The notes beneath the pieces were generated by a model. It was not told the origin of the DNA and searched no databases. It saw nothing but the letters and a program-made list of their open reading frames with translations. A program made the translations under genes and the position numbers. Shown here one piece after another: positions 55,650 to 64,000 of a stretch of 64,000 nt of DNA. The stretch is from contig NZ_JAEQ01000002.1 in NCBI RefSeq assembly GCF_000518985.1, positions 62,001 to 126,000 of the forward strand, written 5' to 3'. The DNA is from Chelativorans sp. J32 (GTDB taxonomy: Bacteria; Pseudomonadota; Alphaproteobacteria; Rhizobiales; Rhizobiaceae). The number at the start of each line of letters is the position of its first letter. Positions within the stretch are counted from its first letter, which is position 1.

Positions 55650-55659
55650 GCCGACGAAG

Positions 55660-56748
55660 ATGGGGGCTCTTGCCGGCCGGGCTTCCGCCGCCGGTCACCT
55701 GGATGTTCGCAACGTGGAGGTGGTGGCGCCCAATCTGAAGCGCCGCCTCTCCGGCGTCACGAGCACGATCATCCAGCTTATTCCGCTTCAGGCGCAGGAT
55801 CTTGGGATCGCCAGCTTCGGCCTCGGCCTGCCGCCGAGCCTGCCCAAAATGCGCTGGTGGCAGCTTCCGGCGCTGCTCCGGCGGCCGGCGGGAAAACCTT
55901 TCCGCATCTGGCATGCACGCCGAAACGTGGAGATGGTCGCCGGCCTCATCCTCAGGGATGTCTTCCGCGCCCCATTGCGCATCCTTTTTACCTCTGCCGC
56001 TCAACGCCATCACAAGCCCTTCACGCGTTTTCTCATCCGCCGCATGGATGCGGTGGTGGCCACCAGCACCCGCTCCGGCTCCTTTCTCGAGGTGCCCCAT
56101 CGGGTGATCATGCACGGGGTGGATACTGAACGCTTTCATCCGCCCCAAAATGCCGACGATTTATGGGCTGCCACGGGTTTGCCCGGTCGTTACGGCATCG
56201 GGTGCTTCGGCCGCATAAGGCATCAGAAGGGTACGGATCTCTTCGTCGATGCGATGATCGAGCTTTTGCCGCGCTATCCGGACTGGACCGCAGTTGTTCT
56301 CGGTCGTGCGACAGCGGAACATAGGGCGTTTGCGGAGGAGCTGGAGCGCCGCGTGCGCGAGGCAGGTCTTTCAGACAGAATTCGCTTTCTCGGCGAGGTG
56401 CCGGATGTTCGTCCGTGGTACCGGCGGCTCAGCCTTTATGTCGCCCCCTCGCGAAACGAAGGGTTCGGATTGACGCCGCTCGAGGCGATGGCGTCTGAAA
56501 CCGCCGTCGTCGCCAGCGATGCCGGCGCCTATGCCGAACTGGTCGTTGGGGGGGAGACCGGAATGGTGGTGCCTGCGGATGATGGTCCGGTGCTTGTCAG
56601 CGCGATCGAGCCCTATCTGGCCGATCCCGCCCTTGCCGAGCGGCAGGGAACAGCCGGCCGCGCGCATGTCGTGAACCGCTTCGCTTTGGCCAGCGAGGCC
56701 GCTGCACTGCGGGAGGTTTACGAAAGCTTGTGGAGGAAGGGGCGGTGA
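55660..56748 (+). CDS. lpcC: GT4-family lipopolysaccharide core mannosyltransferase, LpcC/WadC-like
   Basis: 362 residues starting MGALAGRASAAGHLDVRNVEVVAPNLKRRLSGVTSTIIQL. The GT4 GPGTP-like donor site is seen as GRIRHQKGTDLFVDAMIELL and NEGFGLTPLEAMASETAVVASDAGA, with E-x7-E. In Rhizobium LpcC and Brucella WadC, such enzymes mannosylate the inner lipopolysaccharide core, and I recall wadC lying near greA and the trxB region as here. The next gene overlaps it by GTGA. Core assignment is by family and context. Confidence 0.85.
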   Translation: MGALAGRASAAGHLDVRNVEVVAPNLKRRLSGVTSTIIQLIPLQAQDLGIASFGLGLPPSLPKMRWWQLPALLRRPAGKPFRIWHARRNVEMVAGLILRDVFRAPLRILFTSAAQRHHKPFTRFLIRRMDAVVATSTRSGSFLEVPHRVIMHGVDTERFHPPQNADDLWAATGLPGRYGIGCFGRIRHQKGTDLFVDAMIELLPRYPDWTAVVLGRATAEHRAFAEELERRVREAGLSDRIRFLGEVPDVRPWYRRLSLYVAPSRNEGFGLTPLEAMASETAVVASDAGAYAELVVGGETGMVVPADDGPVLVSAIEPYLADPALAERQGTAGRAHVVNRFALASEAAALREVYESLWRKGR

Positions 56749-57485
56749 AAGCCGAAGCCTTTGTCATCCATCTCGCACGGGCTCAAGGCCGCGCGCCGCA
56801 GGTCGAACGTTTGTGCAAAACCCTGCCGATGCCCGTGACGGTGATCAACGCGATCGACGCCGAAACGCTCTCGGATCAGGAGATCGCGCGGGTTTACAGG
56901 CCTGGGCTTCATCGGCCGCATTATCCCTTTTCCCTCCGCCGGACCGAGATCGCCTGCTTTCTGTCCCATCGCAGAGCTTGGCAGATGATCCTGGATCGCG
57001 GCCTCGATGCTGCTCTCATCATAGAGGACGACGTGGAGCCCATGCCGGAGTTCCAGGGCTTGCTTCAGCATGCCTTGACCAGTGCGGGCAGGGGGGATTT
57101 CCTTCGCTTCCCGAAGAAGGCGAGGGAGCGGGGTCCTACAATGGCCGAAGAGGGGCCAGCTCGCATCTTCGTTCCTCGTTCCGTGGCCCTCGGCATGCAG
57201 GCCCAGCTCGTCGGCCGCGATGCCGCGGGCGAATTGCTCGCCTTCACGCGCGAGTTCGACCGCCCAGTCGATACGATCATCCAGATGCGCTGGTTGCATG
57301 GTGTAAGCATCCTGAGCTCTTCGCCCGTCGCGGTGCGAGAAGTGGCGGCTGAGCTTGGCGGCACGACGGTTCAGAAGAAGAACAAGCGGCTCGGCGAGAC
57401 CTTGCGTCGGGAGGTAGGCCGCGCTTATTACCGTCTGGCGCTCCAGGGCTTCAACAAGCTTCATTCCCGTTCGGTCAGGAACTGA
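56745..57485 (+). CDS. GT25-family glycosyltransferase
   Basis: 246 residues from GTG (MKAEAFVIHLARAQGRAPQVERLCKTL), chosen because GGAGGAAGG precedes it and it overlaps the lpcC stop (GTGA). GT25 motifs: INAIDA, IEDDVEPMPEF and FRRTEIACFLSHRRAW. Such enzymes add galactose or glucose to lipopolysaccharide core or O-antigen. It overlaps the next gene by one base (A of the stop/start). Sugar specificity unknown. Confidence 0.88.
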   Translation: MKAEAFVIHLARAQGRAPQVERLCKTLPMPVTVINAIDAETLSDQEIARVYRPGLHRPHYPFSLRRTEIACFLSHRRAWQMILDRGLDAALIIEDDVEPMPEFQGLLQHALTSAGRGDFLRFPKKARERGPTMAEEGPARIFVPRSVALGMQAQLVGRDAAGELLAFTREFDRPVDTIIQMRWLHGVSILSSSPVAVREVAAELGGTTVQKKNKRLGETLRREVGRAYYRLALQGFNKLHSRSVRN

Positions 57486-58159
57486 TGACAAGAAAGAGAC
57501 TGTTCATCATCGGCAACGGACGCGTGCCCTTCGACATGTCGGAGCAGGTGGATTCGAGCGATCATGTGGTGCGGTTCAACGAGCCGAAACAATCGATCGG
57601 CATGACCGGCACCAAGACGACATGGCTCTTCGTCGCCAATTCCGGAAAACCCATGCAGCGGCGTCTGGAGGATCCCAAATATCCGACATCGCCGATCGTG
57701 CAGGCCACCGATCTGGTTTTTCTCGCTTATCACCCCCAGATCGTGCGCAAATATTTCAAGAAGCCGAATTTTCTCTCCTGGCTCGGCGGTCGGCGGGCCG
57801 ACTGGACCAAGGCGGCAATGGCCATGTTTGCCGAGGCCGGCAAGGCGGTCGCTCTGCTCCCTCCTTCAAATTATGAGGCAGGCTGCGCAGAGCTTGGCCT
57901 GACCCGTGAAATGATGCGGAGCGTGTTTCCAAGCACTGGATATTTCGGTATCCGGTATGCACTCGAACGGCTGCCAGCTGAAGAATGGGATGTGGAGATC
58001 GCCGGCTTTTCATGGGAAGGGTGGCGGCGCCATGCCTGGGGCGACGAACGGGCCTGGGTGATGCGCAAGGTTGAAGAGCGCAATATCCGAGTATGGCTGG
58101 CGGATGACGGCGGGGCGAACTCGAAGGAAAGGGACAGAGAAGATGGACAGAAGGCTTGA
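57485..58159 (+). CDS. GT29-like sialyltransferase-motif protein
   Basis: 224 residues starting MTRKRLFIIGNGRVPFDMSE. Three motifs of GT29 sialyltransferases are visible: L-type (IIGNG at 8-12, VDSSDHVVRFNEP at 22-34), S-type (FPSTGYFGIRYALE at 148-161), and VS-type His-x4-Glu (H183, E188). The donor is expected to be a CMP-sugar; Kdo as CMP-Kdo is the likeliest in this setting, by analogy with plant GT29 enzymes (inference). It overlaps the next gene by 17 bp and follows the GT25 gene directly. Homologues are sometimes labelled urease-accessory, which I think is uninformative. Confidence 0.75.
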   Translation: MTRKRLFIIGNGRVPFDMSEQVDSSDHVVRFNEPKQSIGMTGTKTTWLFVANSGKPMQRRLEDPKYPTSPIVQATDLVFLAYHPQIVRKYFKKPNFLSWLGGRRADWTKAAMAMFAEAGKAVALLPPSNYEAGCAELGLTREMMRSVFPSTGYFGIRYALERLPAEEWDVEIAGFSWEGWRRHAWGDERAWVMRKVEERNIRVWLADDGGANSKERDREDGQKA

Positions 58160-58844
58160 CGTCTACATCGGCTGGGATTCACGCGAGCCGATCGCCTATG
58201 AGGTCGCAAGAAAGACCCTGCTCGAAAGAGCGAGCATCCCGGTCGAAGTGCATCCGATCAAGCTTTCCGATCTGGTGGAGAAGGGCGCTTACACGCGGGA
58301 TATCGACCCGCTCGCGTCGACGGAGTTCACCTATTCGCGCTTCTTCACGCCCTGGCTTGCCGGATACCAGGGATGGGCGCTGTTCTGCGATTGCGACTTC
58401 CTGTTTCTCGACGACGTTGCCAAGCTGCTCGATTATCGCGACCCTTCCAAGGCGGTGCTCTGCGTAAAACACGATTATACGCCGAAGGCCACCGTGAAGA
58501 TGGACGGCAAGGTTCAGACCACTTATCCGCGCAAGAACTGGTCGTCCTTCATGCTTTTCAACTGCGAGCATCCCTCGACCAGAACGCTTACACCGGAGGT
58601 GATCAACCGGGAGACCGGTGCTTATCTTCACCGCATGCAGTGGGCTCAGGATGAGGAAATCGGTGGAATCCCGGAGACCTGGAACTGGCTGGAAGGCTGG
58701 AGCGAGAAGCCGGCCACCGGAACCCCCAGCGCCATCCACTTCACCAATGGCGGCCCATGGTTCAAGGATTGGCAGGAAGTCGATTATGCCGATCTCTGGA
58801 AGGCGGAAGCCTCCAGGGTGGATCCTGACTGGAAGCCGATTTAG
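58143..58844 (+). CDS. GT8-like glycosyltransferase
   Basis: 233 residues starting MDRRLDVYIGWDSREPIAYEVARKTLLERA, with AAGGAAAGGG upstream inside the previous gene. The DxD metal site is in WALFCDCDFLFLDD at about residue 75. LDVYIGWDSREPIAYEV and the late WAQDEEIGGIPETWNWLEGW are those of a family of small glycosyltransferases often left as hypothetical. Last in the plus-strand core run lpcC-GT25-GT29-GT8. Acceptor not known. Confidence 0.8.
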   Translation: MDRRLDVYIGWDSREPIAYEVARKTLLERASIPVEVHPIKLSDLVEKGAYTRDIDPLASTEFTYSRFFTPWLAGYQGWALFCDCDFLFLDDVAKLLDYRDPSKAVLCVKHDYTPKATVKMDGKVQTTYPRKNWSSFMLFNCEHPSTRTLTPEVINRETGAYLHRMQWAQDEEIGGIPETWNWLEGWSEKPATGTPSAIHFTNGGPWFKDWQEVDYADLWKAEASRVDPDWKPI

Positions 58845-58890
58845 CAACTATCGGCTCGTGCGCCGGGGCTTCCCTTGACTATGTGGGTGA

Positions 58891-58914
58891 CAGCCCGGCT
58901 CCATAAGCCGGGCT
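58891..58914. terminator. Hairpin between convergent glycosyltransferase genes
   Basis: CAGCCCGGCT / AGCCGGGCTG around a 4-nt loop, between the convergent genes ending at 58844 and 58976. No T-tract, so termination is uncertain. Confidence 0.6.
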
Positions 58915-58975
58915 GCACTGAGGAGGGGGCGTCCGCAAGTCTCTCGGAAGGATTCCTCTCCAGACCTGCTTGCTG

Positions 58976-59746
58976 TTATCGGAAACGAATTTTTTCGTGC
59001 GATAGGAGTTGATGCAGATTCCGGAGAGGCTTGACGGACTCGTGCGCTAATTTTTCCACGAGACTCCGATCGCGCTTTCGAAGCACCCTGTCGGCCTTCA
59101 AACCAGATCGGAGATAAGGCTCTGTCTTATCGAGGCCCATATTCTTTCCGGGAATACAGGGGGCCGGAATGACCTGATAGACGGTCAGCTGAGCGAAATG
59201 CGGGGAGCCTTCGCTAAACAGGAACTCGTCTACCGGATCTCGAAAACCTTCCGACAGGTCGAGGAGACGTGCCGCCGCTTGTTTGGAGATGACGTAGGCG
59301 GCGGTACCCATTTGCGTGCTTAACAGCCTCGCGACACGCCGGCCGAAATGCCTTTCCGCTGGCCGACCGAGCTTGGCTCTCTTCAGGCGTGTTTCGAGCC
59401 GTACCAAGTCACTATCAGCTGGTATCCAGTCGGTTGAGGAAAGGAACGGCTTCAGCCCGTCGGAGAAGTGCACGTCGTCTTCGAAGATTGCTGCGTAAGT
59501 CGCATCGGATGAAACGATTTCGCGCCAGATCTTCCGATGGCTTTCAAAGCAAGCGACCGCGCCCGGTCCGATAACGGCGCCGTAGAAGCTCAACGGCATC
59601 TTCTCCGCTCGCGCGATGATTGCCGGATCGTTCTTGTCGACCGCAGTGACCCGCGTCCAGGCGATGCCGAATTGTCGGCCGAGGCGCTCCATACGTGCCC
59701 AGCGCTCTACATCGCGGTCGAGATTGATCACATAGGCTGTCAGCAT
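58976..59746 (-). CDS. GT25-family glycosyltransferase
   Basis: 256 residues starting MLTAYVINLDRDVERWARMERLGRQFG. GT25 motifs: VINLDRDVERW, VTAVDKND, ACFESHRKIW and IFEDDVHFSDG. It is convergent with the plus-strand core run and likely acts in the same lipopolysaccharide or surface-glycan pathway. It is the second GT25 protein of this region, with distant similarity to the one at 56745-57485. Substrate not known. Confidence 0.88.
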   Translation of the reverse strand: MLTAYVINLDRDVERWARMERLGRQFGIAWTRVTAVDKNDPAIIARAEKMPLSFYGAVIGPGAVACFESHRKIWREIVSSDATYAAIFEDDVHFSDGLKPFLSSTDWIPADSDLVRLETRLKRAKLGRPAERHFGRRVARLLSTQMGTAAYVISKQAAARLLDLSEGFRDPVDEFLFSEGSPHFAQLTVYQVIPAPCIPGKNMGLDKTEPYLRSGLKADRVLRKRDRSLVEKLAHESVKPLRNLHQLLSHEKIRFR

Positions 59747-59806
59747 GCCCGAGCTCCGGCCCGGCGGAATTACCGGTCAGCGCCACTGGTACCGGCCGTC
59801 CTCGCT

Positions 59807-60280
59807 TTAATCAATCGCCACCAGGCCTTCGTCCTTCACCTGTCGGATCGTGAGGGCAGTACGGACCGTGTCGACATTGGGCGCGGAGGTCAGTTCCTCG
59901 ATCACAAAGGACTGAAATGCTCCCAGATCGGTTGCGACGCAATGCAGCAGGAAATCCGAATCTCCGGAAACCATCCAGGCCCGCCTGACGATAGGCCAGT
60001 TGCGCGCCCGCTCGGCAAATGTCCTCAGTTCGGCCTCCGATTGGTGATGCAGCCCCACGAGACAGAAGGCCACGACGTCAAAACCAAGCACCGGACTGTT
60101 GAGAAGAGCCCTATACCCCTTGATGATTCCGCTTTCTTCGAGACGGCGCACCCGGCGCAGGCAGGGCGGCGCCGATATCCCCACCCGCTTGGAAAGCTCC
60201 ACATTCGTGATGCGTCCATCCTTTTGCAGTTCGCGGAGAATTTTCCAGTCGATGGCGTCGAGATCGGCTTTCAATGGCAT
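59807..60280 (-). CDS. Lrp/AsnC-family regulator
   Basis: 157 residues starting MPLKADLDAIDWKILRELQKDGRITNVELSKRVGISAPPCLRRVRRLEESGIIKG: an N-terminal helix-turn-helix and a C-terminal RAM ligand-binding domain (VVAFCLVGLHHQSEAELRTFAERARNWPIVRRAWMVSGDSDFLLHCV). Divergent from trxB. The block Lrp-trxB-LysR is conserved in Rhizobiales as I recall it; whether it controls trxB is inference. Amino acid ligand unknown. Confidence 0.92.
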   Translation of the reverse strand: MPLKADLDAIDWKILRELQKDGRITNVELSKRVGISAPPCLRRVRRLEESGIIKGYRALLNSPVLGFDVVAFCLVGLHHQSEAELRTFAERARNWPIVRRAWMVSGDSDFLLHCVATDLGAFQSFVIEELTSAPNVDTVRTALTIRQVKDEGLVAID

Positions 60281-60526
60281 GCGGCCCTCTGCGCGGTCTC
60301 TCGCGCACGAATCTGTCGTGGTTGCGCAATAAATTTACGCGATCGTGCTGATTCCGCCAAGCTCTGGCCTTGCAGATGAATTTTGGCGTGCGACATGTGT
60401 TCGGACGATTGCGCTGCAAGGGATGCCAAGCTGTTGGAAAACCGTCCTTCGCCTTGCACAAAGTGTTATGCAATACTTAGATCAACGGCGCAGCATTCGA
60501 GCCTGCCTAGCAACGAAAGGACATGA

Positions 60527-61504
<978 letters not shown>

Positions 61505-61543
61505 AGCCCGCGGCGTAATAAGAAAATCAAGGGGAACCCGACG

Positions 61544-62434
61544 GTGGATTGGGACAAGCTACGTGTATTCCATGCCGCGGCGTCGGCAGGGTCATTCACC
61601 CATGCCGCCGAGACGCTCCACCTCTCGCAGTCGGCGATCTCGCGGCAGGTGAGCGCGCTCGAGCAGGAGTTGGGCGTCAGCCTCTTCCACCGCCATGCGC
61701 GCGGCCTGGTGCTTACCGAACAGGGCGAGATGCTTTATCGTGCCGCGCACGACGTCCTCATGAAACTCGAGACCGTCAAAATACGCCTGTCCGAGACGAA
61801 GGACCGGCCTTCCGGCGTACTCCGTGTTTCGACCACAGTGGGGCTCGGCAATGGCTGGTTGACGGAGAGACTGCCGGAATTTGGCGAACTTTATCCCGAT
61901 GTGCAACTCCAGGTGATCCTGGACAATGAGGAGCTCGACCTTACGATGCGGCAGGCCGATTGCGCTCTGCGCATGCGACAGCCGCAGCAGCCGGACCTGA
62001 TCCAGCGCAAGCTCTTTACGGTCCATTTTCACGTCTACGCTTCGCCCGCCTATATCAGCCGGTTCGGCAAGCCCAATTCGATCGACGAGTTGGACCGGCA
62101 CCGGATTGTCATCTTCGGAGAGACGGTGCCGCCACATCTGAGCGATATGAACTGGTTGGAGACGGCCGGCAGGCCCGAAGGGTCAAAGCGCGCTGCCGCG
62201 CTGCAGATCAACAATATCCTGTCTATAAAGATCGCCGTCCAACGGGGTGCGGGGATCGCGATCCTGCCCGATTATGCCGTGGGCAACGATAGCGGCCTTG
62301 TGCAGCTTCTGCCCGAGACGGAAGTACCCTCCTTCGATACGTATTTCTGCTACCCCGATACGATGAAGAACCAGGCGAAGCTTCAGGTTTTCAGGGATTT
62401 CCTGATTTCGAAGTCCCGTAGCTGGACCTACTGA
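61544..62434 (+). CDS. LysR-family regulator, LsrB/VtlR-like
   Basis: 296 residues from GTG (MDWDKLRVFHAAASAGSFTHAAETLHLSQSAISRQVSALEQELGVSLFHRHARG), with AAGGGG upstream. The helix-turn-helix and effector domain are typical LysR. Its position after trxB and before an AbcR-type small RNA gene is that of LsrB in Sinorhizobium and VtlR in Brucella and Agrobacterium, which activate an abcR gene and affect virulence, oxidative stress and lipopolysaccharide. Four TGCA motifs between its stop and the small RNA look like its operator. Confidence 0.88.
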   Translation: MDWDKLRVFHAAASAGSFTHAAETLHLSQSAISRQVSALEQELGVSLFHRHARGLVLTEQGEMLYRAAHDVLMKLETVKIRLSETKDRPSGVLRVSTTVGLGNGWLTERLPEFGELYPDVQLQVILDNEELDLTMRQADCALRMRQPQQPDLIQRKLFTVHFHVYASPAYISRFGKPNSIDELDRHRIVIFGETVPPHLSDMNWLETAGRPEGSKRAAALQINNILSIKIAVQRGAGIAILPDYAVGNDSGLVQLLPETEVPSFDTYFCYPDTMKNQAKLQVFRDFLISKSRSWTY

Positions 62435-62444
62435 CCGGCTGTTT

Positions 62445-62479
62445 TGCAGAGCCTTGCAAAAATGCATAGGTGAAATGCA
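62445..62479 (+). promoter_or_regulatory. TGCA-rich LysR operator candidate upstream of AbcR
   Basis: TGCA occurs at 62445, 62455, 62463 and 62476. The pair TGCA-N9-TGCA at 62463-62479 forms a dyad centred near -55 of the predicted small RNA start. This is the expected place for an activator such as LsrB/VtlR. Confidence 0.5.
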
Positions 62480-62490
62480 AAAGACCGTGG

Positions 62491-62519
62491 TTGTTATTTG
62501 AGCAGCCAATGCTCATATC
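62491..62519 (+). promoter_or_regulatory. Predicted promoter of AbcR-like RNA
   Basis: TTGTTA at 62491-62496 and CATATC at 62514-62519 with 17-bp spacing. The match is moderate, as expected for an activator-dependent promoter. Confidence 0.45.
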
Positions 62520-62525
62520 GTAGTC

Positions 62526-62642
62526 ACTCCCGGGGCGCGTTCTCCTCCCATTAGCCCCCGGCGAGTGTTCCCCTCTGGAGGTTTCGCCTTTATGGCACTT
62601 CCAACAATTGGGCCGGATCTCTTTGATCCGGCTTTTTTTTTT
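62526..62642 (+). ncRNA. abcR: AbcR-type small regulatory RNA
   Basis: About 117 nt between an LsrB/VtlR-like gene and an EF-G-like gene, matching the size and location known for rhizobial and Brucella AbcR RNAs. Two unpaired-looking anti-Shine-Dalgarno stretches occur (CTCCTCCCATTAG near 62541-62553, GTTCCCCTCTGG near 62567-62578), like the AbcR M1/M2 motifs. It ends in a strong terminator (GCCGGATC / GATCCGGC followed by T10 or more). AbcR RNAs repress many ABC-transporter mRNAs with Hfq. The 5' end is predicted only. Confidence 0.75.
62610..62642 (+). terminator. Rho-independent terminator of AbcR-like RNA
   Basis: A GGCCGGATC / GATCCGGC stem with a short loop is followed by at least ten T residues, among the strongest in the window. 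Confidence 0.88.
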
Positions 62643-62727
62643 TGCCTCTGGTTCTGCTTCTCGCGAGAGCAGGCTGATCCGCCAAAGGCGCAGGGGCTAT
62701 GGCGAATCATTGCTGCTCGTTGAAGAA

Positions 62728-64000
62728 TCAAGCCGCTTTGCCCCGGCTGCTCATTGCATCCTCGGCCAATCTGCCGGTCAATTCGGCCATGTGATCGAAG
62801 ACGGCGATGTAATCAGCAACACCCGCAGTTGCCGAACGAAGCTCAATGATGAGATTTCCCATCTCTGCTTCCGGGACCATGGCCTCCACCATATCCCATC
62901 CAGGCCAGCCCGGACGTGTATTGAAGCCTAGAATCTGCCCACGCCTTTGCGAGAGGATTGCCGTTACCCTCGCCGTCGCATCTGATGGTGTGTGGACCTC
63001 CACCTTCAGGATCGGCTCGAGGAGAACGGGGCTGGCTGCGGCAAGGCCTTCTTTCATGGCGAGGCGTGCTGCCTGCTGGAATGCCATGTCGGAGGAGTCC
63101 ACCGCGTGATAGGAGCCATCGGCAAGGTTGACGCAGATGTCTACGACGGGAAAGCCGAGCGGCCCCGTTTTCAGCGAATCACGAACGCCTGTCTCCACCG
63201 AAGGAATATATTGCTTGGGAACCACCCCGCCCGTGATCGTCTCGGTAAATTCAAAGCCGCTGCCGCGGGGCAGGGGCTTTATGTCGAGAACGACGTCGCC
63301 GAACTGCCCATGGCCTCCCGACTGCTTCTTGTGTCTTCCGCGCTGTGTTACAGCCTTGCGGATGGTCTCCCGGTAAGGGACCGAAGGTGGACGCGTCTCG
63401 ACCGCGACCTGGTATTTCCCCTCCAGCCTTTCCTTCGCAACCCGTAAATGCATCTCGCCCTGGCCACCCAGGATCGTTTCCGCAGTGTCCTGGCTTTGCT
63501 GCAGGATCAGGGAGGGGTCTTCCTCCCGTAGCTTCTGAAGGGCGAGCGACAGCTTTACCTCATCCTTGCGGTCGCGTGGGCTGACTGTCATCGAAAAAAC
63601 CGGGCGAGGGGGCGTGGGCCTGGCAAGTTGCTCCACGGCGGCCTTTCCCGTCGAGAGCGTGTCCCCCGTGCTCGCGCCCTCAAGCTTTCCAAGCGCGACC
63701 GTTTCGCCTTCGTTTGCTGCGGCAAGCTTTGTCTGGTCGCGGCCCAGAAGCCTGTAAATGCCCGAGATTCTGCCGGCGCCCGGAAGCTCCATTCCATCAT
63801 TGACGCTTCCGGAAAGGACGCGGGAAACCGAGATCTTGCCGCCGTGGCCGGTGTGTATCGTCTTCATCACCTGAAGCGTGGTGCCGCTTTCGCCATCGGC
63901 AAGGCCGAGCCGCTTTCTTGTCGCGGTTACGTCGGGCACGTCATGCCTGATTGCCTTCAGTAGCCGCAGGATACCGTTGCCCTTCTCAGCCGAGCCTATC
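62728..64000 (-). CDS. Elongation factor G-like protein (5' end beyond window)
   Basis: Open frame runs from 62728 to the right edge, so the N-terminal GTPase domain is outside. The visible part holds EF-G domains II to V: domain II near VMKTIHTGHGGKISVSRVLSG, domain III near EEDPSLILQQSQDTAETILGGQGEMHLRVAKERL, domain IV near RHKKQSGGHGQFGDVVLDIKPLP and domain V near the C-terminus (MVEAMVPEAEMGNLIIELRSATAG). Such FusA2-type proteins are distinct from the essential FusA. Convergent with lsrB and the AbcR RNA. Function not established. Confidence 0.9.
   Translation of the reverse strand, partial: IGSAEKGNGILRLLKAIRHDVPDVTATRKRLGLADGESGTTLQVMKTIHTGHGGKISVSRVLSGSVNDGMELPGAGRISGIYRLLGRDQTKLAAANEGETVALGKLEGASTGDTLSTGKAAVEQLARPTPPRPVFSMTVSPRDRKDEVKLSLALQKLREEDPSLILQQSQDTAETILGGQGEMHLRVAKERLEGKYQVAVETRPPSVPYRETIRKAVTQRGRHKKQSGGHGQFGDVVLDIKPLPRGSGFEFTETITGGVVPKQYIPSVETGVRDSLKTGPLGFPVVDICVNLADGSYHAVDSSDMAFQQAARLAMKEGLAAASPVLLEPILKVEVHTPSDATARVTAILSQRRGQILGFNTRPGWPGWDMVEAMVPEAEMGNLIIELRSATAGVADYIAVFDHMAELTGRLAEDAMSSRGKAA

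Overview
The window reads as chromosomal DNA of an alphaproteobacterium of the order Hyphomicrobiales (Rhizobiales). The gene order and protein types (petABC, the prs-rplY-pth-ychF block, BA14K proteins, a sqdBDC sulfolipid operon, an extended UvrB, and the Lrp-trxB-LysR-AbcR block) suggest the Phyllobacteriaceae/Mesorhizobium side, but genus cannot be fixed from sequence reading alone. It is dense and GC-rich, and I see no rRNA, tRNA, CRISPR array, prophage or insertion sequence. About 77 protein genes and one small RNA can be supported.

Layout. 1-5 kb: a MoxR ATPase running off the left edge, then a translationally coupled operon of DUF1285 protein, CoA-type Nudix hydrolase and CCA-adding enzyme, followed by a DUF1059 protein and a LysR regulator with a small divergent gene. 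5-9 kb: two coupled ABC exporter half-transporters. 9.5-15.5 kb: trmL, hemF, a DUF6665 protein, petABC (cytochrome bc1) and apt. 15.5-26 kb (mostly minus strand): a MaoC pair, a peroxiredoxin, ychF-pth-rplY-prs, a lipoprotein, a pita-bread-fold hydrolase without its metal ligands, pgeF, a MidA/NDUFAF7-type methyltransferase and lgt. 26-34 kb: ubiK, a YbjN protein, a CsaA-like protein, an FMN reductase, an EnvZ-like kinase, then DUF982 and SPW proteins lying between that kinase and a PetR-PetP-like regulator pair, and ilvE divergent from petP. 34-44 kb: small envelope and stress proteins (two BA14K, two cold-shock), GNAT, NIPSNAP, DUF2239, SixA-like phosphatase and uvrB. 44-55 kb: clpS, sqdBDC, a thioesterase, an HxlR regulator with a divergent FMN reductase, a CNNM/CorC protein, two extensin-like proteins and an EamA transporter. 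55-64 kb: greA, a lipopolysaccharide-core type glycosyltransferase run, Lrp, trxB, an LsrB/VtlR-type LysR regulator, an AbcR-type small RNA and a partial EF-G-like gene.

How the genes fit together. Three themes recur. Envelope building: lgt, pgeF, sulfolipid synthesis, core glycosyltransferases, ABC exporters. Respiration and redox: petABC and hemF, with the PetP/PetR-like regulators about 18 kb away, trxB, peroxiredoxin, two FMN reductases. RNA and translation housekeeping: CCA enzyme, trmL, pth, rplY, ychF, greA.

The most interesting points are the LysR-AbcR regulatory unit with a TGCA-rich putative operator; a small protein with the L, S and VS motifs of eukaryotic-type sialyltransferases (GT29) inside the core glycosyltransferase operon; an orphan, almost perfect SoxR box between two convergent genes; an 18-bp palindrome plus a hairpin with an anti-Shine-Dalgarno loop in front of an FMN reductase; and a terminator-like hairpin in the greA leader.
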